Assembly: GCF_900167055.1 (NCBI RefSeq)
Contig: NZ_FUXP01000006.1
Span: 1-64,000, forward strand
Source of the DNA: Lysobacter spongiicola DSM 21749
Lineage (GTDB): Bacteria > Pseudomonadota > Gammaproteobacteria > Xanthomonadales > Xanthomonadaceae
DNA: 64,000 nucleotides
Direction: 5' to 3'
Shown here: positions 1-9,078 of the stretch, piece by piece
How the letters are laid out: every line of letters begins with the position of its first letter
Numbering within the stretch: the first letter of the stretch is position 1
Program-made: the position numbers and the translations under genes
Notes under the pieces: model-generated
Told to the model about the DNA's origin: nothing
Databases searched by the model: none
What the model saw: the letters and a program-made list of their open reading frames with translations, nothing else

Positions 1-272
1 GCAGCTTCCGCCGCCTGGTCCACCGGCTCGGCATGCGCCACCTGCGCACGCGCCCCTATACCCCGCGTACCAACGGCAAGGCCGAGCGGCTGGTCCAGAC
101 CTGCCTGCGCGAATGGGCCTACGCACGCTCCTATGCCAACTCCGAACAGCGCGCAGGCGCCCTCCCGGGCTGGCTGCACCACTACAACTGGCATCGGCTA
201 CACGCCAGTCTTGGCTACAAGCCGCCCATTACCCGCATCCCGCTGAACAACGTGCTGGGTTTACACACCTAG
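1..272 (+). pseudogene. IS481-like transposase, C-terminal fragment running in from outside the window
   Basis: About 89 codons are open from the left edge to a TAG at 270-272. The peptide has the end of an rve integrase core: a YTPRTNGKAERL motif, whose Glu is the likely third residue of the DDE triad, then the LHHYNWHRLHASLGYKPP tail typical of IS481-family transposases. Whether the gene is complete to the left cannot be seen, so it may be an intact element cut by the window edge rather than a relic. It lies next to a pilin region of lower GC than the rest of the window, in keeping with local exchange of DNA. No right terminal inverted repeat could be recognised. Confidence 0.8.
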
Positions 273-496
273 AACTTTTAGCCATTGCAGCAAATCGGCA
301 CGCAAAGACTGCGCACCTCCCCCGACGTCAGCCGTGGCTCCCCACCACGACGTCGCGGCCGCCGGACCAGGAGGCCCAACATGCCGCGTACCAGCATATC
401 CTGCCCTTGCGTGTCGGGATAGCAACCGCGGTCACAGCTGCACCCTCCGCGCCGCGGCTCTCGGCCCATTCAGCCGGGGGTGCGATAGGCAGCTCC
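273..496. other. intergenic, transposase end to pilB end
   Basis: This stretch of about 220 bases lies between the transposase stop and the convergent end of pilB. It should hold the right end of the insertion sequence, but no clear inverted repeat, target duplication, terminator or coding region was recognised. Confidence 0.4.
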
Positions 497-2224
497 TTAG
501 TCCTTGGTCACCCGGTTGATCTCTGCCAGGCTTGTTATGCCCCGCCGGACCTTCAAAAGGGCGGATTGCCGGAGGTCCCGAACACCAGCCCTCTGCGCGG
601 CCTCGGCAATCTGCATGGCGTTGCCGCCGGCCAAGACAATTTCCTGAATCTCATCGCTCATCGGCATCACCTGATAGATGCCGGTGCGCCCTTTGTAACC
701 TTCCGTGCAGTCCGGACACCCCACCGGCTCGTAGATGCGAAAGTCTGGAAGGGTAATCTCCTCCGCCGTGAATCCCTCGGCCAGCAGTGCGTGCTCCGGC
801 AGTTGGATCTCCCGCTTGCAGTCATGGAGCCGCCGGGCTAAGCGCTGGGCGACGACCAGCGTCACAGAGGACGTGATGTTGAACGGAGCGACACCCATGT
901 TCATCAGACGCGCGATGGTCTGCGGTGCGTCATTCGTGTGCAGCGTCGACAACACCATGTGCCCAGTCTGTGCCGCTTTGATTCCGATTTCCGCCGTTTC
1001 CAGATCGCGGATCTCGCCGACCATGATCACGTCCGGATCCTGTCGCAAAAAACTCCGTAGTGCAGCGGCAAACGTCATCCCGCGCTTGACGTTCATCTGC
1101 ACCTGGTTGATGCCAGGGACGCGGATTTCCACTGGGTCTTCGACAGTGGAAATATTGCGCGTCTCGTCGTTGAGGATGTTCAATGCGGTGTACAGCGACA
1201 CAGTCTTGCCTGAGCCGGTCGGCCCCGTGACCAACACCATGCCGTACGGCTTCGCGATGGCCTGCAGGTACAGCTCCTGCTGGTCATCCTCGTAGCCAAG
1301 CTTCTCAATGCCCAGCTTGGCGGCGCTGCTGTCCAGGATGCGGAGCACGATCTTTTCGCCGAACAGCGTTGGTAGCGTGCTCACGCGGAAGTCGATCTGC
1401 TTGGTCTTGCTGAGGTTGAGCTTGATGCGCCCATCTTGCGGTACGCGTTTCTCGGCGATATCCAGTTGCGCCATCACCTTCAGGCGCGCTGATATCCGCG
1501 GCTGCAGCTTCACTGGGACCTTGGCGGCCTGCTTCAGGAGGCCGTCGATACGTAAGCGCACCCGGTACTCGGTTTCATAAGGTTCGAAGTGAATGTCTGA
1601 CGCGCCACGCCGGATGGCGTCGACAAGCACCTTGTTGACAAACTTGACGACGGGCGTGTCATCCGTCTTCGTATCGACACCACTGTCGCCGGAGCTGTCC
1701 TCTTCCTTACCGACATCGAGGTTCTCAAGCCCCTCGTCATCCGCGCCCATGCTGTCGCCCAAGGCGTCGGCAGATTCCAGCCAGCGATCGATGTGTCGCC
1801 GGATACTGTCCTCATCCACCAGAATGGCTTCAACCGCCAGGTTGGCCTGGAACTTGATCTCGTCCAACGCCTGGGTGTTAGTCGGGTCGCTGATGCCTAC
1901 GAAGAGACGGTTGCCACGCTTGAAAAGTGGGAGCACGCAGTGCTTGCGGAGCAACTCCTCCTTGACGAGCTTGATGGCCGTCTGTTCCGGATCAAGCACA
2001 GACGGATCGAGCAATGGCACACCGAACTCGATGGAGTTCGCGGCGGCCAATTGCGCCGGAGTGACCAAGCGCTGGCTCACCAGATAACTTGCTATCGGCT
2101 TCTTTTCAGCCGCAGCGGCAGCCATGGCCTCCCGGGCCTTGCCTTCCTCAAGCGCCCCGTCGACCACCAGTCGACGGGCGATACCCGTGATGCCTACGAG
2201 GTTTGCGGAAACAACTGCGTTCAT
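497..2224 (-). CDS. pilB: type IV pilus assembly ATPase PilB
   Basis: Cytoplasmic hexameric ATPase that powers pilus extension. The 575-residue product has an N-terminal MshEN-like domain and a GspE/PilB ATPase core with Walker A GPTGSGKT (residues 334-341), an Asp box and the LSTLHTNDA His box. ATG 2224 is preferred over an in-frame start 21 bases upstream: AGAGG precedes it and MNAVVSANLVGITG is the usual xanthomonad N-terminus. The C-terminal zinc motif normally reads CxxC...CxxC. Here the first pair is LHDCKRE, leaving only Cys469 with Cys503 and Cys506, so one zinc ligand appears absent. It lies downstream of two pilin genes on the same strand. No pilC or pilD is in the window. Confidence 0.95.
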   Translation of the reverse strand: MNAVVSANLVGITGIARRLVVDGALEEGKAREAMAAAAAEKKPIASYLVSQRLVTPAQLAAANSIEFGVPLLDPSVLDPEQTAIKLVKEELLRKHCVLPLFKRGNRLFVGISDPTNTQALDEIKFQANLAVEAILVDEDSIRRHIDRWLESADALGDSMGADDEGLENLDVGKEEDSSGDSGVDTKTDDTPVVKFVNKVLVDAIRRGASDIHFEPYETEYRVRLRIDGLLKQAAKVPVKLQPRISARLKVMAQLDIAEKRVPQDGRIKLNLSKTKQIDFRVSTLPTLFGEKIVLRILDSSAAKLGIEKLGYEDDQQELYLQAIAKPYGMVLVTGPTGSGKTVSLYTALNILNDETRNISTVEDPVEIRVPGINQVQMNVKRGMTFAAALRSFLRQDPDVIMVGEIRDLETAEIGIKAAQTGHMVLSTLHTNDAPQTIARLMNMGVAPFNITSSVTLVVAQRLARRLHDCKREIQLPEHALLAEGFTAEEITLPDFRIYEPVGCPDCTEGYKGRTGIYQVMPMSDEIQEIVLAGGNAMQIAEAAQRAGVRDLRQSALLKVRRGITSLAEINRVTKD

Positions 2225-2283
2225 GGAGCGCCTCTTGCCGTTCACGCCTCAACTGCGGCGGACTGGACCGGAACAACGATGTT

Positions 2284-2316
2284 GACGGAACTGTTGCCGT
2301 AGGCAGCAGTTCCGTC
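2284..2316 (-). terminator. hairpin between pilA copy 1 and pilB
   Basis: A 15-bp stem (GACGGAACTGTTGCC paired with its near-perfect complement, one G-T position) encloses a 3-base loop just after the pilA copy 1 stop. In the direction of transcription it is not followed by a T run. It is therefore more likely a weak terminator, an attenuator, or a 3'-end stabiliser that keeps pilin mRNA more abundant than pilB mRNA. Confidence 0.45.
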
Positions 2317-2322
2317 GTGATT

Positions 2323-2735
2323 TTAGGATCTACAGGTAGATGGTACGTGCTTGTCTTCGCCTGAGATGTGTTGACAAGCCCATACAACGGGTCCGTTCAC
2401 GCTGTATGACGGAGCCAAGGCCGTGTTACCGATCCTGCTTTGGCAGTGGTGGTCACGGTCAACACGCCCAATCCCCCGCAGCCGAAGCTCGCAACGTTCT
2501 TCGTCGCAGTGGCTAAAACGGGGACACCGCTGCAAGCGGCTGCTGTGAGTGCATTCGCGTTGTTGACGTTCTCGGTCACAGTCGCCTTCGCGCCGCTCGC
2601 CAAGACAATGGCTTCGGCGACCCTCGCCCTGACGGCGTAGTCCTGATAGGCGGGCAAGGCAATGGCCGCGAGAATGGCAATGATCGCCACAACGACCATG
2701 AGCTCGATCAACGTGAACCCCGAAGCGCGTTTCAT
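2323..2735 (-). pseudogene. pilA: type IV major pilin PilA, copy 1, frameshifted near its C-terminus
   Basis: The N-terminus is a type III pilin leader MKRASG followed by [20 protein letters not shown], cleaved and N-methylated by PilD. The frame runs to ...TTTAKAGS and then leaves the pilin frame, giving the unrelated tail [10 protein letters not shown] and a stop at 2397. A neighbouring frame continues a normal pilin C-terminus ([19 protein letters not shown] ... STCRS) to a TAA at 2323-2325. Adding one base near 2429-2432 restores a 137-residue pilin with the C-terminal disulfide pair. As written, the product lacks that D-region. ATG 2735 is preferred over a GTG at 2741. A sequencing error is possible, because no homopolymer lies at the break. 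Confidence 0.8.
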
Positions 2736-2740
2736 CGTCA

Positions 2741-2749
2741 CCCCCCCCC
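2741..2749 (-). promoter_or_regulatory. G9 tract at the ribosome-binding position of pilA copy 1
   Basis: In the mRNA sense, nine consecutive G residues are followed by TGACG and the ATG at 2735. The purine run occupies the Shine-Dalgarno position, and no other ribosome site is visible. Tract-length changes would alter SD spacing. Confidence 0.55.
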
Positions 2750-2775
2750 GGTTAGTGAATGATCAAACATAGTTC

Positions 2776-2792
2776 AGCAAAGATCATGCCAA
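2776..2792 (-). promoter_or_regulatory. sigma-54 promoter of pilA copy 1
   Basis: On the minus strand the sequence reads TTGGCATGATCTTTGCT, matching the -24/-12 consensus TGGCACG-N4-TTGC with correct spacing and one change in the -24 box. It would start transcription near 2765, about 30 bases before the ATG. It fits control by PilR, an RpoN-dependent activator encoded nearby. Confidence 0.75.
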
Positions 2793-3001
2793 TTCCGTCC
2801 CCGATTCCGCGGCAATCCAGCGCGCACTTCACGAGGAAGTTGCGCAATGGCCGCGATTAGGAATTCAGGTCCTCCCGTTTCGCGGCGAGCCGTGGGCCTA
2901 TGGCCCCGTGCGATACCTCGTGAGGGTGCAGAGGAGCGCCTTGATTAGAACTCTGCGGCGGAACTGATGCTTCATTGCTCAATCTGGGCACCAAAAATAA
3001 A
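2793..3001. other. intergenic, upstream of pilA copy 1
   Basis: No coding region is supported here. PilR enhancer sites for pilA copy 1 would be expected in this stretch, but no repeated motif could be fixed by eye. Confidence 0.35.
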
Positions 3002-3029
3002 AAAGCCCCGGCTATATTGCCGGGGCTTT
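3002..3029 (-). terminator. rho-independent terminator of pilA copy 2
   Basis: A perfect 11-bp stem (AAAGCCCCGGC) with a 6-base loop is followed on the minus strand by a T-rich run. It lies about 27 bases past the pilA copy 2 stop and should separate this pilin transcript from pilA copy 1. Confidence 0.9.
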
Positions 3030-3055
3030 CCACACAGCGAGCAAAAAGCAGCTGC

Positions 3056-3475
3056 TTAGTTGCGGCATTCGGCAGGACGATATTTCTGTGCCAAGGTGCC
3101 ACCGGTCTTGCACTGCCACGTGACATTGGTAGCCGGGGGGGGTCCAGCCACCAGGGCCGGCGAAGGAGTGAAAACGATCGTGCCGTCGCCGGCGCGCGTG
3201 CTGGTATCCAGCGTGATGACTCCGTTTGCGGCAATGGCGACGGAATCCGTGTTCACGGTGGCGGTCGGCGCGATGTAGCCGCTCGCGAGCGGGTTTCCGG
3301 TGGAAGCGTTCTCCACCACAGTCACCTTGGCAGCGGACACCAGGCCCATACCCTCGGCAACGCGCGAGCGGACGGTGTAGTCCTGGTAAGCCGGCAGAGC
3401 AATGGCGGCCAGGATGGCGATGATCGCGACGACGATCATCAGTTCGATAAGCGTAAAGCCCTTCTGGTTCTTCAT
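3056..3475 (-). CDS. pilA: type IV major pilin PilA, copy 2 (intact)
   Basis: Structural pilus subunit of 139 residues. It starts with leader MKNQKG and then [20 protein letters not shown], with the PilD cleavage site after Gly6 and Glu5 of the mature chain present. The C-terminal D-region has two cysteines (WQCKTGG and PAECRN) that should form the disulfide loop. It has its own sigma-54-type promoter and a strong terminator, so it is a separate unit from the downstream pilin and pilB. Because copy 1 is frameshifted, this is probably the functional major pilin. The two copies share the N-terminal helix but differ strongly beyond it, as is common for paired pilins in this family. Confidence 0.95.
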   Translation of the reverse strand: MKNQKGFTLIELMIVVAIIAILAAIALPAYQDYTVRSRVAEGMGLVSAAKVTVVENASTGNPLASGYIAPTATVNTDSVAIAANGVITLDTSTRAGDGTIVFTPSPALVAGPPPATNVTWQCKTGGTLAQKYRPAECRN

Positions 3476-3569
3476 GGTGTTCCCCTAGGAGTGGTTGATC
3501 TCACGTGCCTTCGAGCCGGTTTTCCGGTCCTCGGGCTGCCGTGCTCGTGGCACGTGCCTGTAAGACTAC

Positions 3570-3584
3570 GCATGACCCGTGCCA
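3570..3584 (-). promoter_or_regulatory. sigma-54 promoter of pilA copy 2
   Basis: The minus strand reads TGGCACG-GGTC-ATGC: a perfect -24 box, correct N4 spacing and one mismatch in the -12 box. Transcription would start near 3558, leaving a leader of about 80 bases before the pilin ATG. Confidence 0.65.
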
Positions 3585-3718
3585 ACTCCGGCCATCCTTG
3601 CCTCGCATCATCGGAGTGAAACCGGCGTCACGGTTCTTGGCGGGTACGGCAGCGAAGGGTGACGCAGAAGGTCGGTTGGGCTGTCGGCAGGGTGACGCTT
3701 CACGTCACTCCGGCGGCT

Positions 3719-5134
<1,416 letters not shown>

Positions 5135-5276
5135 CCAATCCTCCAATGCGCACAATACCTTAAGGGATTGTGAAGAGCCACGGGCAGAAGCCCGGCTCGC
5201 GGTCGCTCCGCGCTGATTCCATAACGGCCGCCGACGCGGTACCTTGAGCGGGTCAAGGACAGACATCGAAAACGGC

Positions 5277-8252
5277 ATGGACAGCCTCAACCCGGTCGCC
5301 ACGGCGGCCCTCGCCGCGCTCGCGCGCCTGCGCGATTCCGAGCGGCTTTACTCGCTCCAGTTGCCCCGCATGCCGGCCGCCCGCCTCGTGGTGGACCGCT
5401 GGCAGGGGTGGGAATCACTATCGGCCGGCTATGAGTGGTGGGTCGACGCGCTTTCGACCGACGCCTGCCTGCCACTGGACGAACTGGTCGGGCAGAACGC
5501 GACCTTGTGGACTCGCACCAGTACCGGCGGGCGGTTGCGCCGCAGTGGTCTGGTGCGGGAGGCGGTCCAACTGGGCAGCGATGGTGGGCTCGCCCGGTAC
5601 CGGCTCTGCCTGGTGCCGTGGACCTGGCTGCTGACCCAGGGGCGGCACAGCCGGGTGTTCCAGGAGCGCGGGGTGCTGGAGATCCTCGGCACGGTGTTCG
5701 GCGACTATGCGCCTTGGGCGGCTTGGCAGGTCTCGGATGATGTTGGCCCCTTCCTCGAAGGCGCGCCGCGCCGGAGCTACTGCGTGCAGTACCGCGAGAG
5801 CGACTTCGATTTCGTCAGCCGCCTGCTGGCGGAAGAGGGGCTGGGCTGGCGGATCGAGGAAGATCCCGATGCGGCCGCGGGTCATCGCATGGTGCTGTTT
5901 GCCCAGAGTGGCGCGAGTCCGGAGGATCCGACGGCAGCTTTGGGCGGTGGCATCCGCTTCCATCGGAGCGACGCCACCGAATCCAGCGACACGATCCAGG
6001 CGTTCGGGAGTGCCAGTGTCCTCGGGCCGACCGCGCTCACCCTGTTGAGCGATGACTACAAGAGCGGCCGGACCCGCGGTACCACGCTGCCGCTGGGGAA
6101 TCCGGCGGTCGACGTCTCCCTCGAGGCGTACGACCCGGCGGGCCCCTATGCGTTTCCGAACCAGGCTGCGGCCGAACGGCAGGCGGGCTTGCTCGCCGAC
6201 GCCCGTCGCGCTGCCGACGAGCGCTGGTTTGGTCGGGGCTGCGTGCGCAGCTTCCGCGCGGGCGAGTGGTTCCGCCTCCTGCAGGCGCCGATCGATACCG
6301 ATGGCCATCCAGAGGCGCTGCTGGTTTCGGTGCGCCAGACGGGGGTGAATAACCTGCCTGATGCCGTGCGGGGAGCACTGGAGCACTTTCCCCCGGATCC
6401 GCCGCCGATGGCGACCGCGGGCGCGGATGGCATCTCACGGATGGCGTGGGAGACAACGCTCACCCAGGCGCAGACGGTGGGCTATGCGAATGCTTTTGTT
6501 GCCTTGCCGCGTGAGCTGCCGTGGCGGCCAGTGCTGGTGGACGACACCGGTGCACGCCTGAACCCGCGGCCGACCGCACCCGGCTACCAGACCGCCATCG
6601 TGGTGGGCGATGGCGAGTTGAGCAGCGATGCCCTGGGGCGGATCCGGGTGCGCTTCCACTTCCAGAACGACGAAGGCGCCGAAGGTACTGCCGACGACTC
6701 GTGTTGGCTGCGCGTCGCCCAGCGCTACGCCGGGCCGGGTGTCGGCAGTCAGTTCCTGCCGCGCGTGGGGCAGGAGGTGCTGGTCACGTTCCTGGAAGGC
6801 GACATCGACCGGCCGCTGGTCGTTGGCGCGCTGTACAACGGGCAAGGCGAGGGTGGGATACCGGCAACGCCAGGCGGCGCGGAAGCGGAAATCGAACCCT
6901 CGGCCTTCACGCGCGCGTCGGACCATCGTCCCAGTGCGCAGGGCAACCGCGCCGGCGGCAACGCGCCGCCGTGGCACGGCATGAGCCCCGACGCCGAGGG
7001 CCACCGCAACGCTGCCGCGATGAGCGGGTTCAAATCGAAGGAGTTCAACGGCGAGGGCCACAACCGGCTGGTGTTCGACGACAGCGACGGCCAATTGCGG
7101 ATGCAACTCGCCACGACGCACGGCGCGAGCCAGCTCAACCTCGGCCACCTGATCCACCAGGCCGACAATTTCCGGGGCAGCTTCCGTGGCGAAGGCTTCG
7201 AGCTGCGCACCGATCAGTGGGGCGCGGTGCGGGGCGAGCGCGGCCTGTGGATCAGCGCCTACCCCGCGGATCCCGGCGCACCCGCCGGCGAACACATTCC
7301 AGAGCTCGCGCTGCTTCGCCAGGCCGAGCGGCTGGGTGCGACGTTCTCCGACATCGCCGGCACGCACCTGACGGTGCAACTGGCCGCACATCTCGGTGCC
7401 GACCGGGCGGGACACTCGCACCTGGCCGACGACCAGCCCCCGCTCGAGGCATTTGCTGCCAGCGCCGCGACCACCGTTGACGGCACCCGCTATGACGCGG
7501 CCATCGCCCAGGCCCCCGACGGCGCGACCCGCGCCGGCGATGGCCGCGTCCCCCATACCCGCGACGCCATCCTCGGCCTGTCCGCCCCCGCGGGCATCGC
7601 CCTGGTAGCAGGGCAGGCCCTGCATTGGAGCGCCGGCGAAACGCTGACGGTCATGAGTGGGGCCGACAGCAACCTGGCGGTCGCGGGGGATTTGCGTCTC
7701 CATGCCGGGCAGGCGATCGGTTGGCTGGCCGGCGCGGTCGAAAGTGCGAGCAGCGCGACGGGCCACAACTTAGCGCTGGTCACCGCGGAGGGCGAACTCG
7801 CCCTGCAAGCTCAGAATGGCGACGCAAACCTCAAGGCGCGGGACGGGCTAAAGGTGGTGAGTGCCAATGCCGAGGTCGAACTGGCCGCCGGCAAAACCGT
7901 GCACCTCGCCACGGCGGGCGGGGCGAGCATCACGATCGAAGGCGGCAACATGACTGTGGCGTGCCCCGGGGAGATACGGGTGCAGGCGGGGAAGAAGTCC
8001 TTCGTTGGGCCGGCGCAGTTGTCGCGGGAGATGAACTCGTGGCCGGAGTCGCGATTTGATGATCGCTACTTCGTCCAACTTCCGGATGGTTCTGTCGCGG
8101 CAGGCATGTCATACGAGATCATAAGGGCTGACGGGGCAGTGATTCGCGGTACAACGTGTGAGAAAGGAGGCCTAGCTCTCCAGCGGTCCATGGCGCGAGA
8201 GCGCGTCCAGATCCGGATTGCAGAAGCCCGTGGAGGTGCTGAGAATGGATAG
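5277..8252 (+). CDS. vgrG: type VI secretion spike protein VgrG with C-terminal extension
   Basis: T6SS puncturing-tip trimer and effector carrier, 991 residues. The gp27-like part fills about residues 1-400. A gp5-type OB fold lies around 425-525 (SDALGRIRVRFHFQNDEGAEG, GQEVLVTFLEGDIDRP). The family's SGFKSKEFNGEGHNRLVFDD segment follows at about 582, then a DUF2345 beta-helix at about 775-905. A tail of some 75 residues (FDDRYFVQLPDGSVAAGMSY...) looks like a small beta-sandwich adaptor. ATG 5277 is preferred to a TTG at 5244, although neither has a strong ribosome site. The stop overlaps the next gene's start, so effector translation should be coupled. No other T6SS structural gene is present, making this an orphan VgrG. 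Confidence 0.93.
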   Translation: MDSLNPVATAALAALARLRDSERLYSLQLPRMPAARLVVDRWQGWESLSAGYEWWVDALSTDACLPLDELVGQNATLWTRTSTGGRLRRSGLVREAVQLGSDGGLARYRLCLVPWTWLLTQGRHSRVFQERGVLEILGTVFGDYAPWAAWQVSDDVGPFLEGAPRRSYCVQYRESDFDFVSRLLAEEGLGWRIEEDPDAAAGHRMVLFAQSGASPEDPTAALGGGIRFHRSDATESSDTIQAFGSASVLGPTALTLLSDDYKSGRTRGTTLPLGNPAVDVSLEAYDPAGPYAFPNQAAAERQAGLLADARRAADERWFGRGCVRSFRAGEWFRLLQAPIDTDGHPEALLVSVRQTGVNNLPDAVRGALEHFPPDPPPMATAGADGISRMAWETTLTQAQTVGYANAFVALPRELPWRPVLVDDTGARLNPRPTAPGYQTAIVVGDGELSSDALGRIRVRFHFQNDEGAEGTADDSCWLRVAQRYAGPGVGSQFLPRVGQEVLVTFLEGDIDRPLVVGALYNGQGEGGIPATPGGAEAEIEPSAFTRASDHRPSAQGNRAGGNAPPWHGMSPDAEGHRNAAAMSGFKSKEFNGEGHNRLVFDDSDGQLRMQLATTHGASQLNLGHLIHQADNFRGSFRGEGFELRTDQWGAVRGERGLWISAYPADPGAPAGEHIPELALLRQAERLGATFSDIAGTHLTVQLAAHLGADRAGHSHLADDQPPLEAFAASAATTVDGTRYDAAIAQAPDGATRAGDGRVPHTRDAILGLSAPAGIALVAGQALHWSAGETLTVMSGADSNLAVAGDLRLHAGQAIGWLAGAVESASSATGHNLALVTAEGELALQAQNGDANLKARDGLKVVSANAEVELAAGKTVHLATAGGASITIEGGNMTVACPGEIRVQAGKKSFVGPAQLSREMNSWPESRFDDRYFVQLPDGSVAAGMSYEIIRADGAVIRGTTCEKGGLALQRSMARERVQIRIAEARGGAENG

Positions 8253-9078
8253 CGAGATGCCTGTGGCAGGGCGACGGCTACAGAGCAGCTTCGACTCAGG
8301 CCGGGAGAGTTGGGTCGCAAGTACAACGCTCACGCCAACAGCGAACCAGGAGCCGGTCTCGATCATCATTGGGCAGCGATGCACGTGCTTTGACGAGCAG
8401 AAATTCCTCGATCTCTACCGCGACGAACACTCGCTGCACTTTGGCTGGTACGAGCGTGAGGGATCATCAAAATCCCGACTGCCTCCGCTCAACTCCGAAT
8501 CACTATCCAACCTCGAGAAGCTGCTTGGGGGAATAAAGCAACACTTCGTTCCCGTTGCAGGTTGTCGACTCGATCAGATCGCTTACATGCTTGCTACGGT
8601 GCGTGTGGAGGCATATGACTTCATGCGGGGCGTGTTCTTTGGACCCACCATCGAACGGATCTCCTACGCGAGTGCTGAGGTCCATTACGGGGTAGGACCA
8701 ACGGCCCGCAGGCCGACCTATGCGCGCAGGCATGGAAACATTGACGTGGGGGATGGATTCAAGTTCAGGGGGCGGGGCTTCATCCAGATCACTTGGCGTT
8801 CCAATTACGAAAGCTTCAGCTCTATCGCGGGCGTTGACCTGGTCGCCTCGCCGGATGCAGCAATGGAGTGGGAAACGGCGCTCAAGATCATGGTGATCGG
8901 CATGGTAGAGGGCCGATTCACTGGTCGGAAGTTGGACGACTACTTGGGCGACGGACAGAGCGATTTCTATGGAGCAAGAAGAATCATCAACGGACTAGAT
9001 AAGGCCCACATCATTGCCGAGTATGCGGAGAAGTTCTTGGAACTCCTCCACAGCACGAGGTGCCCCGCGAGTGAATAG
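8245..9078 (+). CDS. putative T6SS peptidoglycan hydrolase effector, GH19/lysozyme-like
   Basis: 277 residues, starting at an ATG inside the end of vgrG with GGAGG nine bases upstream. The segment AYMLATVRVEAYDFM places Glu122 where lysozyme-like GH19 enzymes carry the catalytic acid. KFRGRGFIQITWRSNY (residues 173-188) matches the conserved K(Y/F)RGRGxIQxT-x-xxNY substrate-cleft motif of GH19/endolysin proteins. There is no signal peptide, which suits delivery by the VgrG spike. The first 60 residues are not recognised and may bind the VgrG tail. It is followed, with overlapping stop and start, by a lipoprotein gene, the usual effector-immunity arrangement. Base composition is visibly lower in GC than the core genes. 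Its activity is inferred, not shown. Confidence 0.72.
   Translation: MDSEMPVAGRRLQSSFDSGRESWVASTTLTPTANQEPVSIIIGQRCTCFDEQKFLDLYRDEHSLHFGWYEREGSSKSRLPPLNSESLSNLEKLLGGIKQHFVPVAGCRLDQIAYMLATVRVEAYDFMRGVFFGPTIERISYASAEVHYGVGPTARRPTYARRHGNIDVGDGFKFRGRGFIQITWRSNYESFSSIAGVDLVASPDAAMEWETALKIMVIGMVEGRFTGRKLDDYLGDGQSDFYGARRIINGLDKAHIIAEYAEKFLELLHSTRCPASE

Noticed and set aside
278-469. Small minus-strand frame after pilB
   Set aside because: Arg/Gly-rich product without ribosome site or recognisable features.
3056-3475. PilA copy 2 as a pseudopilin of type II secretion
   Set aside because: The leader, Cys loop, and pairing with pilB and pilR favour a type IV major pilin.
6435-7766. Minus-strand frame within vgrG
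   Set aside because: Antisense shadow; vgrG is supported by conserved motifs along its length.
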